64,000 nucleotides of DNA from Spirosoma rhododendri (GCF_012849055.1 NZ_CP051677.1:2246501-2310500), one strand, 5' to 3'. Positions 20,812 to 30,922 are shown, numbered from the stretch's first letter. Notes: generated from the sequence alone by a model not told the origin. Made by a program: numbers and translations.

Positions 20812-22497
20812 ATGGCCTACCAACTGGCTACCCTACCTCAGCTTGTCAATCTGATTGGCGAAAAATTTGATAACTCCAACGTGCCGCGTTGTTGCCTGCT
20901 GATTGGCGCGGGTTGTTCATTCAATTCCCAGATTCCGTTGGGTGGCGGTCTGGTTGATCTGCTGAAGATGGAATCGTTTCGGCAGCAACACATCATTGAC
21001 AAGATTACTTGGCCTCTGGACAGGGCCAATGACTACAAAAAGCAGTTCGACACCTACGTTGATGCCAACCAGCTAGGGTCTAAGTACGATGCGTTTTGCG
21101 GGCAGCATCAGGATCAACTACGGCAACAAATTAATGCGCTTTCCGACACCATCAGAACGAGCAAACTACCGTTGCCGCTTCAGCAGCAGAGCCCCGAGGA
21201 ACAGGGGAAGTTTTTCGAGGGCAAAAGAGACGATTTTTACCGGGATGCGCAGTACGAGTACTGGTTCAGGCAGTACAGCGAAAATGCCAGCGACCGGCAA
21301 CGGTTTGTTGAGCGCGTTATTGATGGCAAAGACACCGGATACGGCTATGTAACGCTGGCGCAGCTAATTAACGAAGGCTACGTACGGAACGTGTTTACCA
21401 CCAATTTTGACGACCTGCTGCACGATGCCCTGATGCTGTTTTTTAATGAACGGGTTAAGGTTTACGCCCACTCTGACCTGAGCGATTTGCTGAACCTGCG
21501 CGACAAAAAACCAAATATCGTTAAGCTACACGGCGATTTTCGTTATCAGGACATGCGAAATACAACGTTTGAAATTGATGAAACTCGTAACCGCTTGTCT
21601 GAAAAGCTGGCCGATGCCCTGGCCGAAACGCCCTGTTTCAACCTCGTGGTGATGGGCTATGGCGGGGCCGATGTGTCGATTATGAATCAGCTGCTGGAAG
21701 CCAAGCGTCGTACGCCACACAGTCCGTTCCGGCTCATCTGGACCGACCGTAAACCGGTTGACCAACTGCACTGGCGTGTTCGCGATCTGCTCGACACCAC
21801 CCGTAATAATTTTTTTCTTCAACTTGAGAGTTTCGACCTGCTAATGCTCCAGTTGCACGAGGCACTCCAGCTCAAACCGGTGCAGATTGTGGAGAAAGCC
21901 CAAGAACGGCAACGGGAAATTAACGCCTACTACGGCCTGATGCAAAAGCAGGTTGACGAAGCCGCTCTGCCGGCCGAAGAGAAAGACGAACTGACTAAAT
22001 CGCTGGAAGCATCTTCACTGTTTAATCAGGCTTATAACAGCAGCGATTTCCAAGAAAAATGCCGTTTGTACGAGCAGGCTGTGCAGTTAAAACCTGATTT
22101 TGCCAATGCGCTCGGCAACTGGGGTGCTGCCCTAAGTAAGTTAGGGCAGTACGAGCTAGCCATCGAGAAGTATAAAAAGGCCCTTGCCCTTAAACCTGAT
22201 TATGCATACGCACTCGTTAACTGGGGCGTTGCCCTGAGTGCTTCAGGGCAGTACGAGCCGGCCATTGAGAAGTACAAACAGGTTCTTGACCTCAAACCTG
22301 ATTTTGCAGCTGCATGGTTTAATTTGGCCTGTGTATATGCGTTACAGGGGAAGATTGATGAAACAATCCAGGCACTCGACACATGGCGTATGGTAAACAA
22401 AAGCGCAAGTCCCGAGGAAGTGGTAGCTGACACAGACTTTGATGGTATTCGTGCCGATCCAGCTTTTCATGTCTATATGCGTGATTGGACCGCGTAA
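20812..22497 (+). CDS. SIR2-like (SIR2_2) NADase-type protein with C-terminal TPR repeats
   Basis: The product is 561 residues from the ATG at 20812; the frame is open upstream to 20620, but that part runs through the katG terminator. The N-terminal ~350 residues are a SIR2-like domain: LIGAGCS at 31-37 for NAD binding, the Asn of FTTNFDD at 195-201, the His of VKLHGD at 237-242, and MGYGGAD at 281-287. These are the conserved Asn and His of anti-phage SIR2 NADases such as those in Thoeris-, DSR- and SIR2-HerA-type systems. Residues ~400-525 hold three TPR units (GAALSKLGQYELAIEKYKKA). The natural inference is a single-gene or orphan abortive-infection effector with a TPR sensor or multimerisation part. 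No known partner gene is adjacent. The product stops 12 bp before the convergent permease gene. Confidence 0.85.
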   Translation: MAYQLATLPQLVNLIGEKFDNSNVPRCCLLIGAGCSFNSQIPLGGGLVDLLKMESFRQQHIIDKITWPLDRANDYKKQFDTYVDANQLGSKYDAFCGQHQDQLRQQINALSDTIRTSKLPLPLQQQSPEEQGKFFEGKRDDFYRDAQYEYWFRQYSENASDRQRFVERVIDGKDTGYGYVTLAQLINEGYVRNVFTTNFDDLLHDALMLFFNERVKVYAHSDLSDLLNLRDKKPNIVKLHGDFRYQDMRNTTFEIDETRNRLSEKLADALAETPCFNLVVMGYGGADVSIMNQLLEAKRRTPHSPFRLIWTDRKPVDQLHWRVRDLLDTTRNNFFLQLESFDLLMLQLHEALQLKPVQIVEKAQERQREINAYYGLMQKQVDEAALPAEEKDELTKSLEASSLFNQAYNSSDFQEKCRLYEQAVQLKPDFANALGNWGAALSKLGQYELAIEKYKKALALKPDYAYALVNWGVALSASGQYEPAIEKYKQVLDLKPDFAAAWFNLACVYALQGKIDETIQALDTWRMVNKSASPEEVVADTDFDGIRADPAFHVYMRDWTA

Positions 22498-22509
22498 ATC
22501 CGCTCGGCT

Positions 22510-24870
22510 TTATTCACTCCTGAGCGATTTGACAGGATTGACGAGCGCGGCTTTGATGCTTTGGTAGCTGATAGTCAGAAAGGCAATGCCCAGAGCTAGT
22601 AGGCTGACGAGGGCGAAGACGCGCCAGTCGATGGTAATTTTGTAGGTATACGTCTGCAACCAATTGTCCATCGTATACCAGGCCAGTGGGCTGGCGATCA
22701 GAATAGCCAGTGCAACGAGTTTCAGAAAATCTTTCGATAGCAGACTCACCAGACTGCTGACACTCGCGCCTAGCACCTTGCGGATACCAATCTCTTTGGT
22801 TCGACGTTCCGCCGAGAAAGCGACGAGTCCGAACAGGCCCAGGCAGGCAATCAGAATACCGGCAGCCGTGAACACATTCAGCACGTTGGCCAACCGCTGT
22901 TCCGTCTGAAAGAGACGGTTAAACGCATCGTCGAGGAAGTAGTGATCGAATGGAGAGTCCGGTGCGTGTTTCTGAACGATTTGGCCAATAGCCTTGACTT
23001 GCTGTTGCAGGTCGACGCCTTTTCGGAAGCGGACGTACAATGTACCGTTGTAGTCCGCAAAGCCCCGGCTGGTGTCGGGGCCAACCATCAGCAATGTCGG
23101 TTGAATTGGGTCTTTGACCGAGCTCATGTGGAAGTCTTCGACCACCCCGCGCACCTCTTGCTGTCTATCGTTAATAGTTAATACCTGCCCCAGTGGGTTC
23201 CTGGCGATACCCAGCTCCTTTGCCGCTGTTTCATTGATAAACAACTGGCCGGCCACTGCGTCCTGTGGCGGATTTTTCCAGCGTAACCTGAGCGTCGGTA
23301 CGAAAGAACTGTCGACGCTCAGGCCAGCTAGTGTAATAGGCTTTTGAATTTTAGCCGTCTTAACCGACCAGACGTTGAAGCCACCGCTGTAAAATGCCAT
23401 TGCGCTGGTCGCAATTCGTTCGACTCCGCTTTGCGCTAGTATGTCCTGCCGGAAACTGCTGTAGTGGTTGCCCAGCGATTTACTCAGCGAGATGCCCATC
23501 ACCTGATCGACATTCAAGCCTAAATCTTTGGTCTGCATATACCGGAGTTGCTGTTGGGCAACGACTGTGCAAAAGATCAGCGTGATCGACACGACGAACT
23601 GAAAGACGACCAATACTTGCCGAACCGATAGGTTACCGGGCAGGTTGATTCGCCCTTTCATGGTATCGATCGGAGCAAAGCGGGACAGCACAAACGCCGG
23701 ATAGCTGCCCGACACCAGAATGCTCATTAGCAGAATACCCGCAAGTGTCAGTAGCGAAAAGGAACTGACCGAAAAGGCCTGATCTATTTTGGCGTCGATC
23801 AGGCTAAGAAACGGGTCTTTGAGCAGAAGCATCAAACCAACGCCCAGGCAAAACGATAGCGTGCTGACGAAAGCCGATTCGACAAAAAACTGGCCGATGA
23901 GCGTACGTTGATTGCCTCCCAGCACTTTGCGCATACTGACTTCTTTAGCCCGTGCTGTAGCGCGTGCCGTTGTCAGATTCATGTAGTTGATGAGCGCCAG
24001 TAACAAAACGCTGATACCGATCCAGAGAAAGGTTTGGACGTAGCTACCGACCATTGAGTTTGTGACAAATCCACCGATGTGCATGTCGGTTAGTGGGTCG
24101 ATAATGGCCGTTACTTTCACTTTCGGCTCGTCGGAAAGCTTGACGTGCTTATTAAGGAATGATGCGAACTGCTGACTAGTAATTTGCGGGCTTAGCCGGA
24201 AATATGTCTCGCCTTCGGGCGCCGTTTCCCAGCGCCAGGCGGGGGCAAGCTGCTTGAAGCTGCTGGTCGAAATCAGCATTGGAAACGTGAACGCCGTGTT
24301 CGACGGTAAATCCTCCAAGACACCGGATACCGTGAGCCGATGCGTGTTGTTGAATACTACCGTTTTGCCCATCGGATCAGCTTGACCGAAGAATTTACGG
24401 GCTAGTGATGCTGTCAGAATAACTGAGCTAGGTTGCGAGAGGGCAATTCGGCCATTGCCCTGTTTCATCGGAAATGCGAAAAAGTCGAAGAATGAGGAAT
24501 CGGCGTAGTGAATGTCTTTGACGAAAAACTGCTGATTCTGGTAACGAATAATGTCTTTCCCCTGCCAGTCGCTGGAGATCAACCGGGTCATTTGCTCCAC
24601 CTGCGGCACCTGACGTTTGATCCGATCACTCACCGCAAACGATACGGCTATCGAGTTGAGCTGCATTCCGTCGCGTTTCTGCTCGATTGTCATGTGAACT
24701 GTCTGCTGCGCCTTTGGGTGAAAGCGGTCGTAGTTGTACTCGTGTATGACGTATAGCAGCATCAGCATGCTGATGGCCATGCCCAACGCCAGGCCACCGA
24801 TGTTCAGAGCGGAGTATAATTTGTTACGCCACAGGTTTCGTAAGGCAAGTTGGAAATAGCTTCGAAGCAT
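22510..24870 (-). CDS. ABC transporter permease, FtsX/MacB type (paralog A)
   Basis: The 786-residue product starts MLRSYFQLALRNLWRNKLYS. The architecture is duplicated: a first transmembrane helix (~20-42), a periplasmic MacB_PCD domain, then an FtsX domain with the cytoplasmic coupling motif AKEVSMRKVLGG (~310). A second TM plus periplasmic unit starts at ~420 (VRQVLVVFQFVVSITLI), and a second FtsX domain carries TKEIGIRKVLGASVSSLVSL (~690). It ends NPVKSLRSE like all its paralogs here. It is an inner-membrane protein presumed to need a separate ATPase and adaptor, such as those at 44.3-46.5 kb. It is last in the minus-strand series A-B-C, 77 bp after the broken paralog B. Confidence 0.93.
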   Translation of the reverse strand: MLRSYFQLALRNLWRNKLYSALNIGGLALGMAISMLMLLYVIHEYNYDRFHPKAQQTVHMTIEQKRDGMQLNSIAVSFAVSDRIKRQVPQVEQMTRLISSDWQGKDIIRYQNQQFFVKDIHYADSSFFDFFAFPMKQGNGRIALSQPSSVILTASLARKFFGQADPMGKTVVFNNTHRLTVSGVLEDLPSNTAFTFPMLISTSSFKQLAPAWRWETAPEGETYFRLSPQITSQQFASFLNKHVKLSDEPKVKVTAIIDPLTDMHIGGFVTNSMVGSYVQTFLWIGISVLLLALINYMNLTTARATARAKEVSMRKVLGGNQRTLIGQFFVESAFVSTLSFCLGVGLMLLLKDPFLSLIDAKIDQAFSVSSFSLLTLAGILLMSILVSGSYPAFVLSRFAPIDTMKGRINLPGNLSVRQVLVVFQFVVSITLIFCTVVAQQQLRYMQTKDLGLNVDQVMGISLSKSLGNHYSSFRQDILAQSGVERIATSAMAFYSGGFNVWSVKTAKIQKPITLAGLSVDSSFVPTLRLRWKNPPQDAVAGQLFINETAAKELGIARNPLGQVLTINDRQQEVRGVVEDFHMSSVKDPIQPTLLMVGPDTSRGFADYNGTLYVRFRKGVDLQQQVKAIGQIVQKHAPDSPFDHYFLDDAFNRLFQTEQRLANVLNVFTAAGILIACLGLFGLVAFSAERRTKEIGIRKVLGASVSSLVSLLSKDFLKLVALAILIASPLAWYTMDNWLQTYTYKITIDWRVFALVSLLALGIAFLTISYQSIKAALVNPVKSLRSE

Positions 24871-24947
24871 ACGAGCAGTTAGTTATATGTATTCGAGTTA
24901 GGATAGAACTATAGTGATGGCCATCTGAAAATAGATCTGATAGCTGA

Positions 24948-27391
24948 TTACTCGCTTCTTAGACTCTTCACCGGGTTGACCAGCGCGGCCCGGATACTCT
25001 GAAAACTTACTGTCAGCAGGGCGATGCTGACGGCCAGCAAGCCCGCCAGCGCAAACACCCACCACGAGATATCGATGCGGTAAGCGAAGTCGGAAAGCCA
25101 GCGATTCATGGCATAGTACGCGAGTGGCGACGCGATGACGATGGCGATCAAAACCAGCTTGAGGAAGTCTTTGGAGAGCAGGGCGACAATACTCGTTACG
25201 GATGCCCCCAGCACTTTCCGCACACCAATTTCTTTGGTACGCTGCTCGGTCGTAAACGTTGCGAGGCCGAACAGGCCCAGGCAGGCGATGAAAATAGCCA
25301 GGGCCGCCCCGGCGGTAAATACCTGCCCGTACTGCTGTTCGCTCCGGTACTGCCGGTTGTAGTTTTCGTCGGCAAAGTAAAACTCGAACGGATTGCCCGG
25401 ATAAGCGGCTTTGTAGAGTTGCTCCAGTGTGGCCAGTTTATCCTGTACCTGATCGGTGGTCAGCTGAACCGTTAGGTCACTGACCGACCGGCGCGGCAGG
25501 AAGACGACGGGTTCAATGGCTCGTTGCAGTCCCTGATGGTGGTAATCGCTTAGTACGCCGACGATCTCAAACGGCTGCCCCCAGTTGATGTGCTGTCCCA
25601 CGGCCTTCTCTGCCGACGCAAAGCCCAACTGCCGCGCGCCCGTTTCGTTGACCATTACCTTGGCGCTTTTCTCGTAGCCCGACTCGGCTTCCTGCACCGT
25701 AAAATTCCGGCCTGCCGCCAGTTTAATTTCGTAGGTGTTTATAAACCGATCATCAACGATTCCCATTGAATAGGTCTGCTTATCGTCGCCGGGTCGGGGG
25801 TTTTGCCTGGTAATGCCGTTGGCGGTGAAATTGTAGAAGTTGCCCGGTATGATACTCGTCTGACAGAAGCTTTTCACGTACGGGAGTCGGCTGAGTTCGT
25901 CGCTGAGAACCGCCGTGCCGGCCTTGAACGAACCATTCTGTGCTACCTGTGGCCCTTTGATGACGAGCCGCTGTGTCAGCCGCACACCAAGGTCCTTGTT
26001 TTGCATGTACTGAAGCTGCCGGTGCAGAACCAGCGTGGCAATGACCAGCGCTACCGATGCACTGAACTGCGCCACAACCAGGGTTTTACGCAGCCAGCCG
26101 CCGTTGCCACCCCGATAGGTGCCTTTCAGCGTTTGAATGGGCTGGAAGGATGTCATCGTAAAGGCTACATACCCCCCGACGCGACAGCACCGGCCAGCAC
26201 CAGACCCAGCCCCGCCAGCCAGAAGCCGCCGGTGTTGAGTACGCCAAGTGACAGCTTTTTCTGGATGAATTCGTTGAACGCTGGTTGCAGCATACCAACC
26301 AGCAGTAGCGCCAGCCCAACGCCTAACCCGTTCAGCAGCAGCGACTCACCCAGAAACTGTCCGGCAAGCTGACCCGGTCCGGCACCGATAACCTTTCGCA
26401 CGCCTACTTCTTTTGCCCGTTTCAGGGCCCCCGCCGTCGACAGGTTGATGTAATTAAACCAGGCGATCAGCAGAATAAGCCCGGCAATACCGCTGAGCAA
26501 ATACACGAAACCCAGACTGCCGCTGGTCTGGTAAACATCGCTCAACGACGTTGCCAGGTGCAGCGTGGTGGCGGGCTGTAGCAAAAACCGGTTTTCGCCA
26601 GTCGGGTTGATCTGTTTGGCAACGTCGTTGATTTTGCCCTCTAGTGCTTTAAAATCGGTTGGCTTGCCCGGCGGTGTGGCTTCGGTTAACTGGAGAAACG
26701 TTGTCAGGTAGGTACCGTAAAAACTATCTAGTCTGGCCCAGTCGTTGCCGCCCAGATTGGCCGGATTATTCAGCGTTTGCAGCGAAAACACGCCGTCGAA
26801 CGACAGGTCCGAATTGGGGGGCATGTCGGCGTAAACGGCGGTAACGGTGTAGAGCGTTTTGCCAAACTGATTATTCAGCGTCAGCACCTGCCCGATTGGA
26901 TTCCGGTTGCCGAAGTACATCCGGGCACGAGACTGCGACAGGGCAACCGTATTGGGCTGGGAAAGTGCCGAAGCAGCGGTCCCGCTTACCAGTGGAAAGG
27001 TGAACAGTGAGAAGAAGCTGGCGTCAGCGTAGGCCAGTTTGTCCTCCCGGAACGACTGTAACGACCGACCACCGGGAAAGCTGACGATACCGTTGGCGGA
27101 GTGTTCGGCGATGCGGCAGAAACTGCGCACTTCCGGGAATTTCTCCTTAGCAATTGGTCCGATGGGGGGCGACATATCTGACCACACATCGCCCGCCTGA
27201 TTTTGCGTGAGCAGCCGGTAAAGGGTGGGCAGATTCTTATGGAACTGATTGTAGCTGCGCTCGTAGGCAACGTACTCCAGAATCAGCACGAAAGCAGCCA
27301 TACCTAGTGCCAGCCCCGCGATATTGATAAACGAGAAGACCCGATTTTTACGCAACGTGCGCAGCGCGATTTTGAGGTAGTTTCGGAATAT
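24948..27391 (-). pseudogene. Broken ABC transporter permease, FtsX/MacB type (paralog B): frameshift and lost ATG
   Basis: Two open frames, 26165-27355 and 24948-26156, together cover one double-FtsX permease. The first ends inside the stretch ...AGAVASGGM-stop where paralogs read SG-x-YPAF. Adding one base to the run of six C (26172-26177; G on the coding strand) restores SGGYVAFTMTSFQPIQTL, joins the two frames and gives about 814 residues, the usual family length. In addition, the codon aligned with the paralogs' start (ATG TTC CGA AAC TAC in family form) reads ATA at 27391, and the next possible start is a TTG at 27355. Two independent lesions favour a real pseudogene; the frameshift alone could be an assembly error. 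The gene sits 13 bp after paralog C. Confidence 0.85.
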
Positions 27392-27404
27392 GGTGGTGTT
27401 GGAT

Positions 27405-29786
27405 TTATTCGGAACGAAGCGATTTAACTGGATTGACCAGCGCGGCCCGGATACTTTGAAAACTCACCGTGAGTAAAGCGATGCCCGTAGTCAGTAGACC
27501 AGCCAGTGCGAATAGCCACCAGGCCAGGTCAATCTTGTAGGCAAAGTTTTGAAGCCACCGATGCATGGCGTACCAGGCGAGGGGCGACGCGATAATGACG
27601 GCGATCAGGACCAGCTTGAGAAAATCGCGGGACAGCAGCCCGACAATGCTGGCGACTGACGCGCCCAGTACTTTCCGAACGCCAATCTCCTTGGTACGCT
27701 GTTCGGCCGCAAAGGCTACCAACCCGAACAGCCCCAGGCAGGCGATGAATACAGCCAGTACCGTAAACGTCAATAGCACGTCGCCCTGCTTCTGCTCCGC
27801 CTGATACTGCTTCGAGAAATTTTCGTCCAGAAAGTGAAAATCGAGCGTGGCCGTGGGGGAAAACGTTCGGTAAACGGTCTGGATGTACGCCAGAGCTGCC
27901 GATACGTTGCCCGCGCGAATACGAACGTACAGATTGTCTTTGTCGGAGGCTGTGGGCATTTGCAACACCAGTGGCTCGACTTTATGCTGTAGCGAATAGG
28001 TGTGAAAGTCCTTGACCACGCCAACGATGCGGGCTTCGGCGGTGTGGTTGGCCTGATCGATGACGTAGCGGACCCGTTTGCCAACCGGCCGAGGGCCAAG
28101 CTGCCGGGCCAGCGTCTGATTGATCAGCACGGCGTTCGATGCGTCGCTTTTAAAGGACTCGGAAAAATTACGGCCGCTCACCAGACCGATTTCCAGCGTC
28201 GTCAGATAGTCCGGGTCGACGAGAAATTTCTGAACCAGCTGCGCATTGGCCCCAAACGCACCCTGTTGCTCGAAAAACATACCCGAGCCGCCGATATTAT
28301 TGTTGCCGATCGGATTGCTGGCCGCAGCAGCGCTTTCGATCAGCGGGTTGCGGAGCAGGGCTTCTTTGAGCGCGTCGACGCGTTGCCGGACGGCTTCGTC
28401 GTCGATGTGAAAGGTAAGTACCTGTTCTTTGTTGAACCCTAAATCTGCCTGTCTGACAAACTGCATCTGCCGGTACACAATCCCGGAGCAGGCGATGAGC
28501 GCCACCGTGGCGACGAACTGAAACACAACCAGCGCCTGCCGGAGCCTAACCGGTTGTTGGTGGGTACTCTGCTGACCACGTAGGGCCGGTACGGGGCGAA
28601 AGCCCGACATCCGCAGGGCGGGATAGAGGCCGCTCAGCGTACCAATGAGCACCGAAAACAAAACAACCGTTAGCATAATGTCAGCCCAGTTGCCGAGCGA
28701 CAACGCTTTATCGGCGAGCCGGTTGAAGTACGGTAACGCCATAACGACCAGACTGGCGCTAACCAGCCCCGCCAGTAGCGTCATAAGCAGCGATTCGGTC
28801 AGGAACTGCCCGATCAGTTGCAGCCGAAAGGAGCCGACCGCTTTCCGAACACCGACTTCGCGTGTCCGTTTGAGGGCGCGAACCGTGTTCAGGTTGATAT
28901 AATTGATGCAGGCAATCAGCAAAATCAGCGCAGCTACAGCGGCAAAAATAGAAACCGTACGAGCGTTGCCATTTGCACTGATTTCGTAGTCCAGATGCGA
29001 GTGCAGGTGAATCGACGACAGGGGTTGTAGCTCCAGTCGATACGTTACGTCGCCCATCTCTTTTTTCAGGTATTTGGAAAAGAAGCCGCCCAGTTTTGCC
29101 GAAAGGCTTTCGGGTTCACTGCCCTTGGCCAGCAACAGATACGTGAATAGTTCGGCCTGTTGCCACCCACTGGTGTAGTTGTCGGGCAAGGAACGCAAGG
29201 CGCCGAATTGTAGGTGCGAATTAGTCGGTACGTCCTCGATGACGCCGGTTACGGTATTCGGAAAATGATTACTAAACTCAATGACTTTACCGACTGCGTT
29301 GCTGGCAGTGCCGAACAGTTTTTCGGCTACGCTTTTCGTCAGCACGATACGCTGCGGACCGCGGAGGGCTGTGTGCGGATCGCCGTACAGAAAGGGAAAC
29401 GTGAACACATCGAACACCGTCGGGTCGGTGAAGAAGATGGCGGGGACGTCCAGTTTTTTGTCGCCAACCGTAATTAAGCCACCGCCTTCCTGGTTAAAGC
29501 GAACCGTCTTTTCAACCTCCGGGTAGTCTTGTTTCAGGGCTTCCGCGAAGGGGGCTGGCGTGGCCGCGATGTTGAGGTTTCCGCCCTGCCACTGCGCGTG
29601 TTGTACTACCCGGACAATGCGGTCGGCGTTGGCGTGAAAGCGGTCATAACTTCGCTCGTTGACCACGTACAAAACCATGAGCCAGACAGCCGCCATACCG
29701 ACGCCCAGCCCGACTATGTTGAGACCACTGAAAAGCTTGTTTTTCCAGAGTGCCCGGACTGCGATTTTAAGGTGATTTCGGAACAT
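27405..29786 (-). CDS. ABC transporter permease, FtsX/MacB type (paralog C)
   Basis: The 793-residue product starts MFRNHLKIAVRALWKNKLFS, with the first TM at ~20-45, then MacB_PCD. The first FtsX domain has KRTREVGVRKAVGSFRLQL (~305), and the second TM unit starts at ~420 (RLRQALVVFQFVATVALI). The final FtsX domain has TKEIGVRKVLGASVASIVGL and ends NPVKSLRSE. The upstream region carries tandem TGTCCG palindromes (29901-29937) and a TGG element (29833-29848), so it probably begins its own transcription unit (C then B then A) separate from the LytTR regulator upstream. Its neighbours suggest peptide, lipid or drug efflux; the substrate is unknown. Confidence 0.94.
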   Translation of the reverse strand: MFRNHLKIAVRALWKNKLFSGLNIVGLGVGMAAVWLMVLYVVNERSYDRFHANADRIVRVVQHAQWQGGNLNIAATPAPFAEALKQDYPEVEKTVRFNQEGGGLITVGDKKLDVPAIFFTDPTVFDVFTFPFLYGDPHTALRGPQRIVLTKSVAEKLFGTASNAVGKVIEFSNHFPNTVTGVIEDVPTNSHLQFGALRSLPDNYTSGWQQAELFTYLLLAKGSEPESLSAKLGGFFSKYLKKEMGDVTYRLELQPLSSIHLHSHLDYEISANGNARTVSIFAAVAALILLIACINYINLNTVRALKRTREVGVRKAVGSFRLQLIGQFLTESLLMTLLAGLVSASLVVMALPYFNRLADKALSLGNWADIMLTVVLFSVLIGTLSGLYPALRMSGFRPVPALRGQQSTHQQPVRLRQALVVFQFVATVALIACSGIVYRQMQFVRQADLGFNKEQVLTFHIDDEAVRQRVDALKEALLRNPLIESAAAASNPIGNNNIGGSGMFFEQQGAFGANAQLVQKFLVDPDYLTTLEIGLVSGRNFSESFKSDASNAVLINQTLARQLGPRPVGKRVRYVIDQANHTAEARIVGVVKDFHTYSLQHKVEPLVLQMPTASDKDNLYVRIRAGNVSAALAYIQTVYRTFSPTATLDFHFLDENFSKQYQAEQKQGDVLLTFTVLAVFIACLGLFGLVAFAAEQRTKEIGVRKVLGASVASIVGLLSRDFLKLVLIAVIIASPLAWYAMHRWLQNFAYKIDLAWWLFALAGLLTTGIALLTVSFQSIRAALVNPVKSLRSE

Positions 29787-29832
29787 AATCGGTCAAGTGA
29801 TTAGGAACGACGAAGAGACTCAGATTGCACAG

Positions 29833-29848
29833 CTCTAAAGTCGTACCA
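29833..29848 (-). promoter_or_regulatory. Putative sigma-54-like promoter element of paralog C
   Basis: The minus strand reads TGGTACGACTTTAGAG. Its -24-like TGG aligns with the elements at 35171 and 46547, but its -12 part is poor. I include it because it is exactly 52 nt from the palindromes, the same distance as at 35.2 kb. Confidence 0.35.
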
Positions 29849-29900
29849 AATACATAACCGACTGATAGTCAACGAAAAATACCGAAACGTGTATGCCGTT

Positions 29901-29937
29901 TGTCCGCAAACGGACGAATTGCGTTCACTTGTGGACA
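29901..29937. promoter_or_regulatory. Tandem TGTCCG palindromes (putative enhancer) upstream of paralog C
   Basis: Site a (29901-29916) reads TGTCCG-CAAA-CGGACG. Site b (29922-29937) reads CGTTCA-CTTG-TGGACA. The sites are 21 bp apart, two helical turns, as expected for two dimers on one DNA face. Similar pairs occur at 35239-35275 and 46617-46654. Confidence 0.6.
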
Positions 29938-29993
29938 GGGGTAATCGGCAGTAAAGAACCGACGGGATATTGGTTTTTGCCGGATTGGGTGGG

Positions 29994-30686
29994 TCAGCGC
30001 AGATTGAGGCTGGCTCGTATGTCAGTCAGCGTATGCTCGTACGACGCGCCAATGGGAATGGTGTAACCGGCAACGCTCACTTCCTGACGTGCTATTTTGT
30101 CAATCTTGCGGACGGCGACGGCGTATGACCGATGCACCCGTAAAAACAGACTGGGCGGCAGTAGCTGCAAGGCGTCGGCCATGGTTTGCCGACTAAGGAG
30201 CCGCCGGTTTGGCAGCACATACGACAGGTAGTTGCCGTCGGCTTCGAGGTACAGAATGTCATCCACCCAAACTTTCTCTTCTTCATAGCCCGTTTTGACG
30301 AAAATAAACGGGGCTTCGTCCGAACGGGCTGTCTGACTATCGAGTGCTTTTGTACAGGCTTTCAGGAAACGCGCCAGTGAAAACGGCTTCAGCAGGTAAT
30401 CGACCGCGTCGAGTTCAAAACCCTGTACGGCGTAATCGGAGTATGCCGTCGTGAAGATCACCATCGGATTCCGGGGCAGGCACTTCACCACCTCAACCCC
30501 CGAAATATCGGGCATCTTTATATCCAGAAAAACCAGGTCGACGCGGTGCGTTTGCAGATACGTAATGGCCTCGAAGGCGTCGGTAAACGTAGCGTCCAGT
30601 TGCAGGAAAGAGACCTTGGCAGCATGCAGCCGGATTACTTCCAGTGCCTGCGGTTCGTCGTCGATAGCAATAGCAGTCAGGGCCAT
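29994..30686 (-). CDS. LytTR-family response regulator
   Basis: The 230-residue product has a receiver domain at ~1-120 with the acidic pair DDE (9-11), the phosphorylated Asp55 (LVFLDIKMPD), Thr in FTTAYS and Lys in LLKPFS. A LytTR DNA-binding domain lies at ~125-228 (VWVDDILYLEADGNYLSYV, FLRVHRSYAV). It should act with the LytS-like kinase encoded upstream. Its ATG overlaps the stop of the small exported-protein gene by 10 nt, which implies translational coupling in an operon kinase - small protein - regulator. Targets are likely the neighbouring permease genes (inference from position). Confidence 0.94.
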   Translation of the reverse strand: MALTAIAIDDEPQALEVIRLHAAKVSFLQLDATFTDAFEAITYLQTHRVDLVFLDIKMPDISGVEVVKCLPRNPMVIFTTAYSDYAVQGFELDAVDYLLKPFSLARFLKACTKALDSQTARSDEAPFIFVKTGYEEEKVWVDDILYLEADGNYLSYVLPNRRLLSRQTMADALQLLPPSLFLRVHRSYAVAVRKIDKIARQEVSVAGYTIPIGASYEHTLTDIRASLNLR

Positions 30687-30922
30687 GCGCGGTTAGGGTT
30701 GCTTCGTCCAGCGATCTTCCCCAACGTCACCAGACCAGAAAGGGTGCCGTTGGCGTCGACTTCAACGGTAACTGATGCGTCGTTCGTCTGTAGCATAAAA
30801 CGGATTCGCGGCTGGGCATTGACGGGTGGTATTGGACTGGCTGATATAAAACCTGATGCCAGTTGAGCGACCGTGACGGGAATCAGCCAGAGTAATAGCA
30901 GGGTAAGATAAACGAATTTCAT
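30677..30922 (-). CDS. Small exported protein between sensor kinase and LytTR regulator
   Basis: The 81-residue product has a clear signal peptide (MKFVYLTLLLLWLIPVTVAQ). A short mature part follows (LASGFISASPIPPVNAQPRI, then RFMLQTNDASVTVEVDANGT). I do not recognise a family. Support for it being real: a good ATG and signal peptide, its position between the two genes of a two-component system on the same strand, and a 10-nt stop/start overlap with the regulator. It could be a periplasmic accessory that talks to the kinase's membrane domain, but that is inference. A chance ORF is the alternative. Confidence 0.55.
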   Translation of the reverse strand: MKFVYLTLLLLWLIPVTVAQLASGFISASPIPPVNAQPRIRFMLQTNDASVTVEVDANGTLSGLVTLGKIAGRSNPNRAWP

